From: Lineus longissimus
Taxonomy: Eukaryota; Nemertea; Pilidiophora; Heteronemertea; Lineidae
Direction of reading: 5' to 3'
NCBI RefSeq assembly: GCF_910592395.1
Contig: NC_088319.1
Span: 1,366,001-1,426,000, forward strand
Length of the DNA stretch: 60,000 nucleotides
Shown here: positions 11,160 to 23,739 of the stretch, in pieces
Layout: every line of letters starts with the position of its first letter
Numbering within the stretch: position 1 is the first letter of the stretch
Position numbers and translations under genes: made by a program
The notes under the pieces: model-generated
The model's database searches: none
Seen by the model: the letters and a program-made list of their open reading frames with translations, nothing else
What the model was told of the DNA's origin: nothing

Positions 11160-11698
11160 TTTGTAATTTTTGTCTCTGCAAGTACACGAGAAGTAAACTT
11201 TGAAATACGGCACAATATAAAAATGTTCTTGCTGGTGCAGATGACCTCACATAGCGTAAAGACTCCTCAGCCTACCCCAGGACAACTACACATTATAAGG
11301 CCCATATTTTAAGGCTTTATTATAGCTAGCAAACGCACATGTTGGTCTAAAAATAGGGCCAAATAATAGGCCAGACAATAGACCAGGTGACGGAACAAAG
11401 CCAAAACAAACTTGGTCTCTTTTAAATTAATTTAAAGGACCTCCACAATACCATTTTATGGCGGGAATTATTGACAATTTCGAACTAAGTTTGTTTTGGC
11501 CCTGGCCAGTCATGCGTTTCACCTTGAAGAAAGGATCGCCGTGTCTCTAGGCATTGCCAGAGTCGGCTTAGGCCTTCTGACGTGTTCTGAGTGTACGCAT
11601 TGGATTTGTTTTGGCGCCGATTCGTCTTCTTTGAAAAGGCCTATTGAGGGGGGGGGGGGGGTGAGGCCGAGGGGTTAGTATATATAAGATTACGGGGC
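11160..11698. other. 5' flank of DDB2, probable promoter region
   Basis: Immediately upstream of the DDB2 start on the minus strand; it should hold the 5' UTR and promoter. I see no convincing TATA box. A hairpin-forming pair GCCAAAACAAACTT (11400-11413) and its complement (11487-11500) lies here, and a poly-G run near 11648-11661. Confidence 0.4.
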
Positions 11699-12089
11699 AA
11701 CTCGGCCTACCAACTCGGCCCGGGTTATAAATCGTTGGTTTATTGGCATAAGTTTTCCTTATATTGTTTTTTTTTGTTGCAATATATATAGGCCTACTAT
11801 TTATTCATTCCTGGTGGAAATTTGAAGAGAATTCATCAAGATTTGGAGGAGAAATCCATGAAATCACAGTCTTGAATGTGCATTTGGAGTGCTACCGCGA
11901 CTTTTCCACACTCGTCGCCGTTATTTTAGGGATTTCTCCTTCAAATCCCAATGAATTTTCTTCAAATTTCCAACAGGAATGAACACACAGTAATAGGCCT
12001 ACAAACACAAAAAAAACAAAAAAATATAAGAAAAACTTATGCCAATAAACCAATGATTTATAACCCAGGCCGAGTTGGTAGGCCGAGTT
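11699..12089. mobile_element. Foldback MITE with long imperfect arms
   Basis: The left end AACTCGGCCTACCAACTCGG is the exact complement of the right end. The similarity continues inward for about 160 bp per arm, for example GGTTTATTGGCATAAGTTTT in one arm and its complement in the other. Short frames inside each arm are mirror images and not genes. Confidence 0.85.
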
Positions 12090-13883
12090 CAGTTGGTCAT
12101 ACACCATGACCCTACAATACATGCAATATATCAAATACTGTTAATCTTCAATTCATACGCCTACATTGGCTATAAAGTAAAAGTTAAGTAACAAACACTG
12201 AAAATTTCCTGCATGCACTTCACGCGTGATACACCATGACACTGACACTGTGACTATTATAGGCCTACAGGCACGAGAGTGCCGAGACCATGGAGGTATA
12301 AATAAGACATGCCAAGACATAGAGCCTGAAACCAACTTTTTATGCCTGAAATTACAGGTGCTAATGGACAAATGGAAAAGGTCACACGACACATGACAGA
12401 TCTATTCTAAGATGCCAAATCTCAATCTGACAGATCAGGCATGTCAGGAGATATAGTTGCATGAAGTGCATGCATTGCCATTGTGTTGCAAAGAAAGAGC
12501 ACGTTGGCCTCGGCCTAATACTAGAGATACCAAAATACCAGTAGGCCTGTGCCAGCAATGTTCCTGAATATTGCAGTTTTTTATATTGACATACAAATCT
12601 AATCATACATGTTCAAAGAAAAAAGAAACGCCGCTCTGATCCGGGAGAAAACAACTATTTTATTTACAAGTTGACTGTCACACAGTGACACACGTGTGCT
12701 CCGCCGATGGTGTTTAGATCTCGTCATGTCTCATTAGGCAGTTTTTTTGTATTCATGCGCGACCAAGCCCTAACCGTAGTTTCTAAAAAATCAATGATTT
12801 CTTGGTCCTCACAGTATGCCAGTGTTGATTTAGTAGTTGTTTTGGCAAAGACAATGTTTTTTTGGAGTTTATGAAACCAAGAGCGCTACTCAATAGGCGG
12901 CTAACAAGAAACTACGCAATTTACTGTTGTTGCCGACGTATGTGTACACTGAACTTCGAATGTGCGTCGGCCCGGTGTTGAAATGCAGTCCAGTGCCGGG
13001 CGATACTAAATCACGACCAATCATGACCAATCATGACCAACACTTCAAAAACAGGGTATATGTGGTTTAAAACCATTTAAGTGGTAATGGATATCTGATA
13101 TTATGCTTCTGAAGAAATACCATGAGTTTCAGTCATTTTTGTGGGGTCAGGTTCTTGAGTTATTTTGAATGCAAGGCATTTTCAAGGTCGCAGAGCCAGA
13201 GGTCAAATTGCGTAAATTGGCCGTTTGAGGTAACTGTGGTACGTTTCTTAACCGCTGACGCTATGAACTTGACATTAAGTACACATTACTCCCAAAATTA
13301 AGTACACATTACCCCCTAAATCTGACACCGAATTTCGGTCCGATCCGATTATCGACTTGGTCACCAGGGGGCAAAAATAAAAAAGGTACAAAGTGCAATA
13401 TCACGCTTATTAGTGACTTTTTTTCAATGATATTTCGTTTTCGATGATATTTTTGTGGAAGGTACGCCAAGCAACGATTCATCACATGTCATACCGACTT
13501 TGGTATAACCTAAACATGTAGCATGTTTCTTAACCAGGATGAATTCCTAACCACCAAGTATCTATACGGTGAGCACAATGGCCCTTGGCCATTTTATTTA
13601 GAGGAAATCTTTCAGAACTTGGGTACCTGTACACCATGCCACATCCTGACGGAACCATGTGGTTTAAAATTATACTCCGCCTGAGGTAGGAGTATAGCGA
13701 AAACCTGAGTTCGGGATGAAAGGTATAACCCCATTCACTTTCCGCCTGCAACTCTTGCTATTCACATTCCAATACTGTATTTTCATGGCTATGTTCAAAA
13801 TTACAGAAAGTTTATTTTGTACACTAAAGTTTATGAATATATTTAGTGCCAAATCAAACATGACCCAGTGCCCTTACTCTGCA
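12090..13883. other. Intergenic, no gene recognised
   Basis: No supported coding or RNA gene. A 17-18-bp block near 13085-13100 recurs inverted near 17860-17878 (ATCAGATATCCATTACC), suggesting scattered repeat remnants. Confidence 0.5.
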
Positions 13884-14843
13884 TATTAGGCACCTTAATT
13901 GACCCCCTCACGCCTTCTTTTCAGGTCTGCTCGATTATCTTTTCAACCTGTTTCATTGTTGATATCGTCAGGAACACATTATCCTTCAGCACTATAACTG
14001 CACCACCCATCACTTTACTCTCCTTCCCTCCCACCCACTAACATTTTATTCACCATGCATTAATCCCAGCCCACCCACCCCATCCTGGTATATTAAAGAA
14101 TATAATCCTGATCGTATCGTATGATGAAATAGTTGTTTATCAAAAGTGAGAGACATTAAAGAAACGACATAACACATCAAAATTGCTCTTCATCAGAAAA
14201 CTCTTGGTGAAAATGTCTTCACTGCAATATATTTAAGGCATTTCAATAGCGAAATTCCTCAGACATAAATGCTACTATATATACTAGTATTTATTAAAGC
14301 ATTTTGCCTTTCTCTGATAAGCTAACAATCATTTGGTTTAAAATACGAGTGCACCCTATTAGGCACCTTAATTGACCCCCTCACGCCTTCTTTTCAGGTC
14401 TGCTCGGATCATGACTCGTACACACTCGTACACACTAATCATCTTTTCAACTGTTTCATTGTTGATATTGTCAGGAATATATCCTATATCCTTCAGCACT
14501 ATAACTGCACCAACCATCACTTTACTCTCCTTCCCTCCCATGCACTAAAATTGCATTCACCATGCATTAATCCCAGCCCACCCCATCCTGGCACATTAAA
14601 GAATATAATCCTGATCGTATCGTTTGATGAAATAGTTGTTTATCAAAAATAAAGACTTTAAAGAAACGACATAACACATCAAAATTTCTCTTCATCAGAA
14701 AACTTGTGGTGAAAACGTCTTCACTGCAATAAGGCATTTCAATCGCGAAATTCCTCAATCATAAATGCTACTAGTATTTATTATAGCATTTTGCCTTTCT
14801 CTGATAAGCTAACAATCATTTGGTTTAAAATACGAGTGCATCT
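13884..14843. repeat. Direct duplication, period 473 bp
   Basis: Two adjacent copies (13884-14356 and 14357-14843) both begin TATTAGGCACCTTAATTGAC and end near TTTAAAATACGAGTGCA. They differ by small indels and a few substitutions. No conserved ORF. Function unknown. Confidence 0.85.
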
Positions 14844-15142
14844 TCCTGTTGGCAAAAGAATTCAGTAGCAACTTCAGCTGAGGAAGAATATTACGTTCGC
14901 CACACGATCCACGAGAGGGAAAATGCATGGCAGGGTCTCGATCTTGGAGTTTGCCTGAATATGAAGCAGGCAATCTGCTTTCAGGGTAAGGTTTGAAACT
15001 TTAGTGTGCTAACTTTCGAAGCGGTTTTACTTTTGCCCAGCAAAAATATACATTCAGCGAGAGCATTTGTCAGTTGAAATCTGCTTTAAAACATTTAATT
15101 GGTCAATGTGCAATTCTGCTTTTCATTTTTTGGCCCCCAACA

Positions 15143-16560
15143 GGTAGGTCCCCGACTGCAGAGCTAGATTTCTCATCTCATCTGCTTCTTCAACCAAATG
15201 ATGACCGTCAAACCCAACCAAGGACACAGAGATAACAGCAAGGTAGTATTCTCGATCCAGCTTCGAGGGAGGGTAAGGTAAGGTAAGGTTAGATGTTAGT
15301 TTGTAAAGAGAAAAAGATGCACTGCTTTAACTTGGCATGCATATTCACCATCTGGCTACAAGTAGGTCATTGTTATAATTTGTATGTTATTGTATGCTAT
15401 TAGTATCTTTTTAGGCAGCTTCTTCAATCGAAGGATGGATGACCAGGGTTGCCAGCCTAGAACAGAAATGAGAAGGTAGGAGTCTCGATCCCAGACAATT
15501 GCTTGAGGTCAGGAAAATATAGTATCAAGGCAGGGTAAGCTTAGGATATAAATGTTACTTTGTAAATTGAAAAAGATGCATCGCTTTAACATAGCATGCA
15601 CAGTTCACTTTTTTGCAGATTTTAAATATTTTAATCTGGCTACCAGTAGATCATTGTGACAATTTGTATGTGATTGTATGCTATTTGTATCTTTCTAGGC
15701 AGCTTCTTCAATCGAAGGATGGATGACCAGGGTAGCCAGCCTAGAGCAGAAATGAGAAGGTATGAGTCTCGATCTCAGACAATGCTTGAGGTCAGGAAAA
15801 TGGCTCAGGCAGTCTAGTATCGAGGTAAGATATGCTTAGGATATAGATGTTAGTTTGTAAAGTGAAAAAGATGCATCGCTTTAACATAGCATGCACAGTT
15901 CACTTTTTTGCAGATTTTTAATATAAATATGGCTACCAGTAGATCATTGTGACAATTTGTATGTTATTGTATGCTATGTGTATGTTTTTAGCCTGCTTCT
16001 TCAATCGAAGGATGGATGACCAGGATAGGATTGCCACCAAGAACTAAAAACAAGAAAGTAGGAGTCTCAATCCCAGACAATTGCTTGAGGTCAGGAAAAT
16101 ATAGTATCAAGGCAGGGTAAGCTTAGGATATAAATGTTAGTTTGTATAGTGAAAAAGATGCATCGCTTTAACATAGCATGCACAGTTAACTTTTTTTGCA
16201 GATTTTAAACATTAATCTGGCTACCAGTAGATCATTGTGACAATTTGTGTGTTATTGTATGTGATTGTAAGCTATTTGTATCTTTTTAGGCAACTTCTCC
16301 AATCGAAGGATGGATTACCAGGATTGTCACCAAGAACTAAAAAAATGAAGGTACGAGTCTCGATCCCAAACAATGCTTGAGGTCAGGAAAATGCTCAGGC
16401 AGTCTAGTTTCGAGGTAAGGTAAGCTTAGGATATAAATGTTAGTTTGTAAAGTGAAAAAAATGCAATGCTTTAACATAGAAAGCACAGTTCACTTTTTGG
16501 CAGATTTTTAACAAGTTTTAAGCAAGATATCTTTCTAGGATCGGAGATTTTTCAGTAAGT
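15143..16560 (+). repeat. Tandem exon-like repeat array, ~290-bp period
   Basis: Four clear units begin at about 15415, 15699, 15991 and 16290, and a diverged one lies near 15143. Each has a pyrimidine-rich tract ending in TAG, then a core (CTTCTTCAATCGAAGGATGG) of 61 nt to a possible donor, or 120-126 nt to a second donor (GTAAGC or GTAAGA). A less conserved spacer follows. This is the layout of a duplicated internal exon. Coding is doubtful: the frame starting A/P-ASSIEGWMTR is open across the whole third unit but stops inside the others. It may be a non-coding transcript, a decayed gene or a plain satellite. Confidence 0.5.
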
Positions 16561-16639
16561 TTTAAGACATCTTGCAAGTGAGTGATTGAAATGCCTCATT
16601 CTGATTCCATAAATTATTTTAAAGGTTCAACTGGTCTTC

Positions 16640-16770
16640 TAGGTGAGAGGTTGCAAGTCTCGGCATTTTCGCTGCCTAATTGTACGTGCCGGTCACCGAT
16701 CGTTGCAACCGCGTGCAACGTTGCTTAACTTCCACTCTGTGGCCAACGCGCCAACCACTGGGCCATGAAG
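16640..16770 (-). repeat. Possible tRNA-derived SINE head
   Basis: On the minus strand, ATGGCCCAGTGGTTGGCGCG resembles a pol III A box (TRGCNNAGYNGG). A weaker B-box-like stretch (GGTTGCAACGATC) follows about 45 bp downstream. No intact cloverleaf is evident, so it is at most a SINE relic. A (TGA)n microsatellite lies next to it near 16827-16850. Confidence 0.3.
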
Positions 16771-18424
16771 GAATTCCCTCATGACCGTCTTACATGAAAG
16801 ACCGGAAAACGGTAATAAAACCTGCAATGATGATGATGATGATGATGATGAGGAGGAGGACTGGATCGATTTAATGATTGGATGAAAAAGGTCGTGGACG
16901 GAACATCATTTTTGAGCTTGCGTCCCCGGCTCAATCGAGGAAATAACCACTTTGTTTGGCAAAAGTCATTTCTAAAGAACACATCACAGTCCTCCCTAGC
17001 AGATATAAAACATAGCGCCACGCTATGAATCCGTAGGACATTTGAGTTTGGGAAGGTCCATGAATCATGATAATTTTTTCTAGGTAGGCCTACAAATTTT
17101 TGTCCAAGCTTTTCCTAACGAAAAAGAGCTCATGTAGACCTCTGCAGAGACCATGTCACAACCAATCTGATGGCAATAGCTGTCACAATGTCCCAGGTCT
17201 GAATAGTAGTTACCAGCCGGCTTCACTCGTCCTAGACCCTGTCACAACCAATCTGATAACAGCAGCTGTCACAATTCTGATTTCACCATGCTTATGTTGA
17301 TTTCAGATTTTACTACGGTCAATCTCAAACATCTTTTTCGTCAGGGTAGCTAGGCCTTTTTACCTGCGGTATAGAAGAGACAGCAAGGTTGTCCCTGTCT
17401 TCACAACCATGGTGAGATGATAGCTCAGTCTAAGGCAGTGGGCCCTGGTGTGCATGTCTTCTAGAGCACAGTGAGATGTCAGGTCAGTCAAAGGCACCAT
17501 GCCCAGATAACTTTCTAATTAAGCTTAGAGTAACCAGCCTATTTGAAGTGGGAGTTACTTTAAAAACGTCATTTCTTCAGAACACAGTCATCCCTAGCAC
17601 ATATACAACATAGCGCCACGGTATATAAATCCGTAGTACATCATTGAATTTATAAAGGTTTGAACCAGGATAAACATGCGCTGCACCTCATTGGTCAAGA
17701 GCTACCTACCTGTCCGCCAATCACCTGGCTTATTCTCAGGAAAAGGAAGTAACCTGGAAAAACCGTTGGACTTCAATGGCATCAAGACGTTAAGAAAAAA
17801 CCAATGGAACCTTTAAAATGTTAGCCAATACAATGGGGTATATAATCCGTGGTATCAGATATCCATTACCGGTGTAATGTTTTGGAGTGTTTCTATTTTT
17901 GAGTGTTTCCCCTCATTGTTTGGGAACGCTAAAAGATAGATTGACAAGTTTTTCTGTGTTTCCCCCTATTGAAAAGTCATGGTCTCTCTAGCTGCCTATT
18001 GTTTGGAAACACTGACACATGGGAAACAACCACAGATGTTACACCGGTTACTCTAGATTCGGATTTCTAACATCACTGGGTGCGAACCTATGCGACCGAC
18101 CCATATAAGGCTTAGGCCAAGCCCACCAGATTGATTTTACAAAGTATGTATCCATTGTATTCAACATCAACAGACAGCAGAGAGTTATGCTGGCATTGTG
18201 TTAATTTCAATCACTATTCATTGGACGATAACGATGTAGGTAGGTTCCTAATTGACATATTGGGTCAATGGTGGTCTGTTTACTCTTCAAAGTATGTCCC
18301 CTTTCTTTCTGTGGCAGCCAGTCACACTGAACTGCCCCGAACCTGACCATGCATACTTATCATGTGGGCGGTCCCAACCAGTGATGTTAGAACTCCGAAT
18401 AGAGAGTATATCGTATGATTTGCA
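16771..18424. other. Spacer before the tandem array, repeat remnants only
   Basis: No gene recognised. A block containing ACATAGCGCCACG occurs twice, near 16976-17041 and 17579-17642. A shorter block (TGTCACAACCAATCTGAT) is duplicated at about 17154 and 17240. A CCGGTGTAA MITE sits at 17878-18048. Homology to the 15-kb unit begins at 18425. Confidence 0.5.
17878..18048. mobile_element. CCGGTGTAA MITE with TTA flanks
   Basis: Ends CCGGTGTAA and TTACACCGG, flanked by TTA on both sides; a 3-bp TTA duplication fits PIF/Harbinger-type elements. Related copies: 27695-27850, 42414-42569, 53713-53890 and 58726-59743 (the last split by an insertion). Shared interior: GAGTGTTTCC, CATTGTTTGG and GATAGATTGACA. 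Confidence 0.75.
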
Positions 18425-18584
18425 TTTAAATCACGTTCAGTTTGTTTATTACTGATATATATCGAATCAACTGGCGAAACATATCATTTGTGAAGCTAGG
18501 TTCTGAGGGGAAGAGGTTCGCACGTCATTTGCCACCCTCGCCGTATTTCAATCCTGTGTTCCGTTAATCGCGCAGCCGTTCAAG

Positions 18585-21500
18585 ATGACGTCCAGAAAAG
18601 TCGGGATCTGCAAAAACGTCCTGGTCGGTGGAGCAATATTTGCCATGTTCGGCTGGCTAGCATTGCTCAGTGTCAATGTGAATCATATTCTGAAGAAGGA
18701 TAACGTGAAGTTGGCAGTAAGTTTCAACTCATCTCTTTCTTCGAGGAAATAATCATTTAAAGATGAGGCTATTGATTGCATTGCCCATCCTCACTGTGCC
18801 AGTTTGTGGCCAACCATTCCGCATTTTATGTTGCTCCCACGATTATTACCATGTCACCAAAATTATGTTTAATCGGTATTTCAAGAAAGTTGAAAAACTT
18901 ACCAAGCTATGACATTTTGTCTCGATAGACAAGCTTTTTATGTTAAAGAATCAACTATATTCCATTGCAAATATCAAACAATTCCCCTCGATGATATCCC
19001 TTTTTCATAATTTTTGCCACGGTCCGATATGTTATGAGCAAGGCCCGTGTGGGCTCGCCGTCATTTGTAAAATCGTGTAAAACAGTTATAAATTATGTTG
19101 CAGGATGTTCTAGGCCTTGGAAGACAGAAGCGAGAGTCAGGCGGTTCCAGTTCATCGTCCAGTCTTGGTAAGCTTGTAGGATTGCATATCGTTCCAAAAA
19201 ATTCTTGGCCTTGAATTAGTAACACATATATAGGCCTAACGTACAGCACAACGAAAATTTCATGGTTTGACGGGCTTGGATGAATCCATTTGGCTGTGAA
19301 AGCGTTCCTCGCCGATTAAATCTGGGGAAAGTTACGAGCGTGTGAATTGTGCCAATCTAACTGAAAAATGGCTTCAAGCTAGGTGTTTATCACAGGTGCA
19401 TGCATGCGTGACTGGAGATTTTCTAGACCGGATCACGCTATTGTGATAACTACTTGGCCGGGTCTATTTGGCAAGCCGCTCGCCGAACAGGCATCTTTTT
19501 TTGTCCTGTTTGGAGAGCCGCTTGCCAAACAGCACTAAAAAGCCACCCTGTTCGGCAAGCCGGGCTTGCCAAACATGGGCAAAAATACTACCCTCTTTGG
19601 CGAGCCGGAGAGGTTACAACATGTTGGCCAATCAGAGAGCAGTGACGTCATATTCGAATTTATATGCGCATATTTAACAATGGCCGACTTCCCGCTCTCG
19701 ATTCAATTTCTGTTACTAAACTCGGGTTTTGGTCAATAATCCATGAAGAAGCATGTACATGTACATGACTGTATGGATTTACAAAAAAAGTCATAAACGT
19801 GATTTAACTGATAAGCATGTTAAATGCATTAGTGTGCATTTCTAAAGGCGTTTCACTGTAACTCCAGTGTTGCTGACCGTGTTGCCACGAATGATAATGA
19901 GCTCCTGGATGGTTGAATATGCATGAGTTCGGCTCTCTATCTAGGGCAGAAAAAAAGGCGCTGTTTGGTGAGCCGGGCTTGCCAAATAGTCACTTCCTAA
20001 CTTACTTTCACACCAAGATTATACCCCGGGATTATACCAGCTCCAACAGGTTTCATTATAAAAGCACAGGTAGCGACACCTGTTACTTGACAGAGACTTT
20101 AAGGAATTGTTTATTATGTTACAGGTGGCGCCACCTACATCCGGTGGGGTAGAACAACATGCCCAGCTGATGCTGAACTTGTGTACTCTGGTAAGTAAGA
20201 GCTTAAAGGGAAACTCGCATTATTAGCGGGCTTCACTCGCAACTCCTAGTGTTCTCTACAAGCCCTTTTGACAGGGCGGCGGCCCACCCTACCTTGCCAG
20301 CTTACCACCCTAACTTGGAAGCATTCACCATACGTTATCCAAGACTTTGCAAAGGGTTTCGATAGGGCCACCCTACCTGGTGTTGCACACTGGCCAACCT
20401 TCTTGAGTATCAAGGGAATTCTGCGGAACTCTGAACTCACACTCGAATCCTGAAGTGAATCGAATCGAATTTTAGTCCAAATCCGCCGTTGAATTCTCCA
20501 GAAAAAGCATTGACGGATTGAAGCAAAGGACCAAGAACCAAGAAGGTAGATTTATTAACTTCGCTGGAACTCTTGATATATACCCGACCGCTATGTTTAA
20601 ATGCTTTTACAAAATGTCTCAAGTATACTGTCTCATATACATGTACATAACAATGATGAGTTCTAAGGACTAAAGGCAGTTTCTACACTCGCTGCCACAA
20701 TGTTTGATACCACCATTAATTTACTAAAGTCCTGAAATATCTCCCGGTCACAGTATGAGGCGCCATATTATTTTGAAACAGTGCCAGTGGCGGCCTCCGC
20801 ATGCGTGGGGCGGTGCATGGTCTACACATTCAACCTCTATTCCCAGAGCCAGAGGCAAGACCACTATTGATTTTTTAAGCCTTTTAGCAGTTCAATTGTC
20901 AATGTTTGACCGCGACGCATCAAATACTGCGTGGGGTTGTGAATCTGAAATTTTGTTATGATATTCCGGACAGTCGGGCAAGTAAATGGTGAAAAATAAA
21001 CTGGTAGTTGATCACGGAAATTTTTTGATAATCGACAAATTGGACAGACATTGATATTTCCACTCTTTTCAGACAACTCGCGGAAAAATCTCAAAACACC
21101 CTATTGCCAAAATTAATTAGCAAAATTCAAAATTAATTTTTTCATCAAATAATTTCTTTATATCTGTAGACTTGCCACAGCAAATATTTTTTCAATACCT
21201 CTCCAAATATGTACTTGATAGTTATAAACATACTCGCGTCAAATTGATAGGTCTGGACCCATTTTGAATTGCTAATCAATTGGTCGACGGATGTACAAGT
21301 TGATACACATTTACTTCGTGCCAGCTGTGGGGCCGAAGAAGAGCTTAATCCGAATCTGACAATAGAGGGACCCGTGTGTTGGAGTATGTAAGTTTTCCAT
21401 TTCTTGAATGCATGTTTTGGTCATACAATGAAAGCAAATTTCTATTTCATGCTATCTCATTTGTAGGCTATGCCGGGGGTCAACACTACACTCAAACCGG

Positions 21501-22478
21501 TGGTGGTGCTGGCTACGTCTGTCTGACTGACAAACCAAAATATGCCACTTACACAACCGCTGGAGAAGCTACTGAGTGGATTTGCGGAGTGGAACTTGAA
21601 CTGAGTGGAACCACTGGGAGTATATTCAACACAGCTAACGCTAAACCAAACGCCTTGCACGACTCGGACGTAAAGTGCGCAGTTTGTCAAAGTACAAGAC
21701 CGGCCAAGGTAACTTTCTGACCGTCGAATATGCTTCAAATATTTACAAAACGACGAAAATTACAATCCTCTTATTCATCTCAAAGACTTATAAGCCGCCC
21801 ACATCTATCTTCTTTTTGTAAAAGCAGATTTGTGAAGTAAGGGGTACATTTAGGCCGCCAAAATAACCCCGGTCTAAGATTTTCCAAGTTCGACGACACT
21901 AAGATTTTCAGTCAGTAGGGGACCTGATTTTCCAGAAAAGCTTTCAAGACGCAGGTCCCATCTCATTATATCACTTAATTTTACAATACAGGCCCATTGC
22001 GTCCTTTTAATCTTGAATTCGGGCCATTCTTCAACTGCATTAAGTCAAAAGTAGGGTCCTTTTTCATTAGCCTGTGACAATAAATGACTCGTTCGTCTCA
22101 CAATTATCAAAATTGCTTGCTGCTGAGAATGGTGTTCAATCACACGTTATGTCCCTATGACATTTGGACAAAGGAGACATACTTTACTAAATAACAACTT
22201 CCCTATGTCCGTCGTTTCAGATCATGATACCTGGCACGAAAGAATGTGTTCCCGGTTGGACCATGGAGTACTGGGGATATCTGATGACTGAGCACTACAC
22301 CCACAAGGGAAGGACAGAGTTCGCATGCGTGGACAACGCCCCTGAATCTGGTAGCGAAGGTGGCGCCAAGAATGAGAATGGCGCATTGATGTACCATGTC
22401 CAAGGTTCATGCGGTTCACTGCCGTGTAAGCCGTATGTGCAAGGTTATGAACTAACATGCGTCGTTTGCACGAAATAG
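18585..22478 (+). CDS. Short-chain-collagen-C4-like type II membrane/secreted protein, copy 1
   Basis: Five exons: 18585-18716, 19104-19167, 20125-20190, 21467-21708, 22221-22478; 253 aa. All junctions are GT-AG with phases 0/1/1/0. Residues 1-11 are a basic cytoplasmic tail and about 12-31 a signal anchor (VLVGGAIFAMFGWLALLSV). RQKR (51-54) is a convertase-like site, followed by a Ser6 linker. The ectodomain matches invertebrate short-chain collagen C4-like proteins: TYIRWGRTTCP (69-79), LVYSGYAGG, TGGGAGYVCL, KCAVCQSTRP (157-166), a PGTKECVPGW stretch, and paired C-terminal cysteines (LTCVVCTK). No Gly-X-Y collagen repeat is present. Copy 1 alone has an extra Cys127 (WICG). Ligand and role are unknown; adhesion or recognition is inferred. 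Transcribed toward the GPCR relic. Confidence 0.85.
19464..19989. mobile_element. Foldback MITE in C4-like copy 1 intron 2, unit 1 only
   Basis: Ends CTATTTGGCAAGCC and GGCTTGCCAAATAG are complementary. The interior repeats the theme in both orientations (GCCGCTTGCCAAACAG, CTGTTCGGCAAGCCGG). Units 2 and 3 lack it at the corresponding place (unit 2 reads GATAACTACTTTCACACC straight through), so this is a unit-1-specific insertion or a loss from the others. Confidence 0.85.
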
Positions 22479-23739
22479 TATCACACAGAATATGGTGAAT
22501 GAGGTTTTACCCAAATATTTATCAGATATGCCGGTGTAGAAGTAGAAAATGTCCCCCTGGAAGGCGTGTCCGGCACTATTGTAATCTGACGGATGATGGT
22601 ATGGTTACATTGAGGCCAAGAGTGTCAATAGCTTTAGCTTAAAGCGAATAATAGAATCAATTGATCCCAGACAATCCAGGGTATTTCAAACTTCTGCACT
22701 GGTTAGGAATCATCTCGAAGAACATATAAGAACAAGGAATCGTTCTTTCTTTTAAATCTTTTTTAGGCCGGGGGGGGGGGGGGGTTATTGCAACGAATTG
22801 CCATCGAACATTTTGAAGGTTGGAACCTATTGTGGGACTTTAATAGGCGGAGCTTATAAATGTTTAATGAATGACATACAGTTTTGCAAACTGTCCTTTA
22901 TTATATGTTCTTCAGTCCTTGTTATTATGATGTACAACACAGATACATACTCCAGTTTCAATGGTCTAAGGCCGGTTCGAAACCAAGGACATTTTCTTTG
23001 TGACCATTCGATGCCATTCAAAATGTTAATTCGAACAACACCTAGACAACAGACAATTTAGACAACACTTGAAGTCGTCCGATGCTCATGACGTCATGTT
23101 CCTACCTAACCTTTATTTCCATTTGATTATTGTAATTGATCAACAGGTCTTATATCAATGAAGTTAGAGTTAAAGTGCTTGAATAGAAAGTAGCTGCAAA
23201 AATCACCTGGTCAATTACACACTTTAGTGTATCATATTACATGAGAATGACTTTTCTTTCATTGTTGTAAAGAATCAAAATACACTGTATGCATTATTGT
23301 TAACCATATCAACTGTAGTCACTTAGAAAAATAAAGAATAACCTCACTACTACGATACATTCTTTTCTCTCATCAACTTGGCAGGCACTGTGTAGTCACG
23401 CAGTTCTGATTTCTGCACCACTTAGGAGTCAACAAGGATACATTCTGAACTATCAGCGTCTCCCCTGATTGGTGTTACGGAATCCGCGGGGTCGGCGGAG
23501 TGGATCCAAGGCTTGAGGGTCAAAAAGAAAAGGACACGGTCTTTATCTGAAATAAAATTTGCAGATAAAAATTTTCGTTACGTTTTTAGAAAAGTTCACA
23601 TACGAATTGTGGTAAAGATTTTTATAACCTGGCCTACCGCAGCAAGAGTGGGGTCGGGAGCCCAGGTTACAGTAGATAGAGCTTCGGGCCTAATAATCAG
23701 GAGGTCGAACATTGCCCTGTTTCATTCTTGTGTTATTCT
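22479..23739. other. Intergenic between convergent C4-like gene and GPCR relic
   Basis: Presumed 3' flank of the C4-like gene. AATAAA occurs near 23329. It includes a poly-G run near 22770-22786. The corresponding stretches are 37790-39016 and 53248-54656; the latter also contains a CCGGTGTAA MITE. No gene recognised. A 76-codon plus-strand frame at 23513-23743 is antisense to the GPCR end and has no family match I recognise. Confidence 0.5.

Noticed and set aside
10789-11166. 125-codon plus-strand frame over DDB2 exon 1
   Set aside because: Antisense shadow of the DDB2 N-terminal exon.
16640-16770. A functional tRNA gene
   Set aside because: Only an A-box-like stretch; no intact cloverleaf or good B box.
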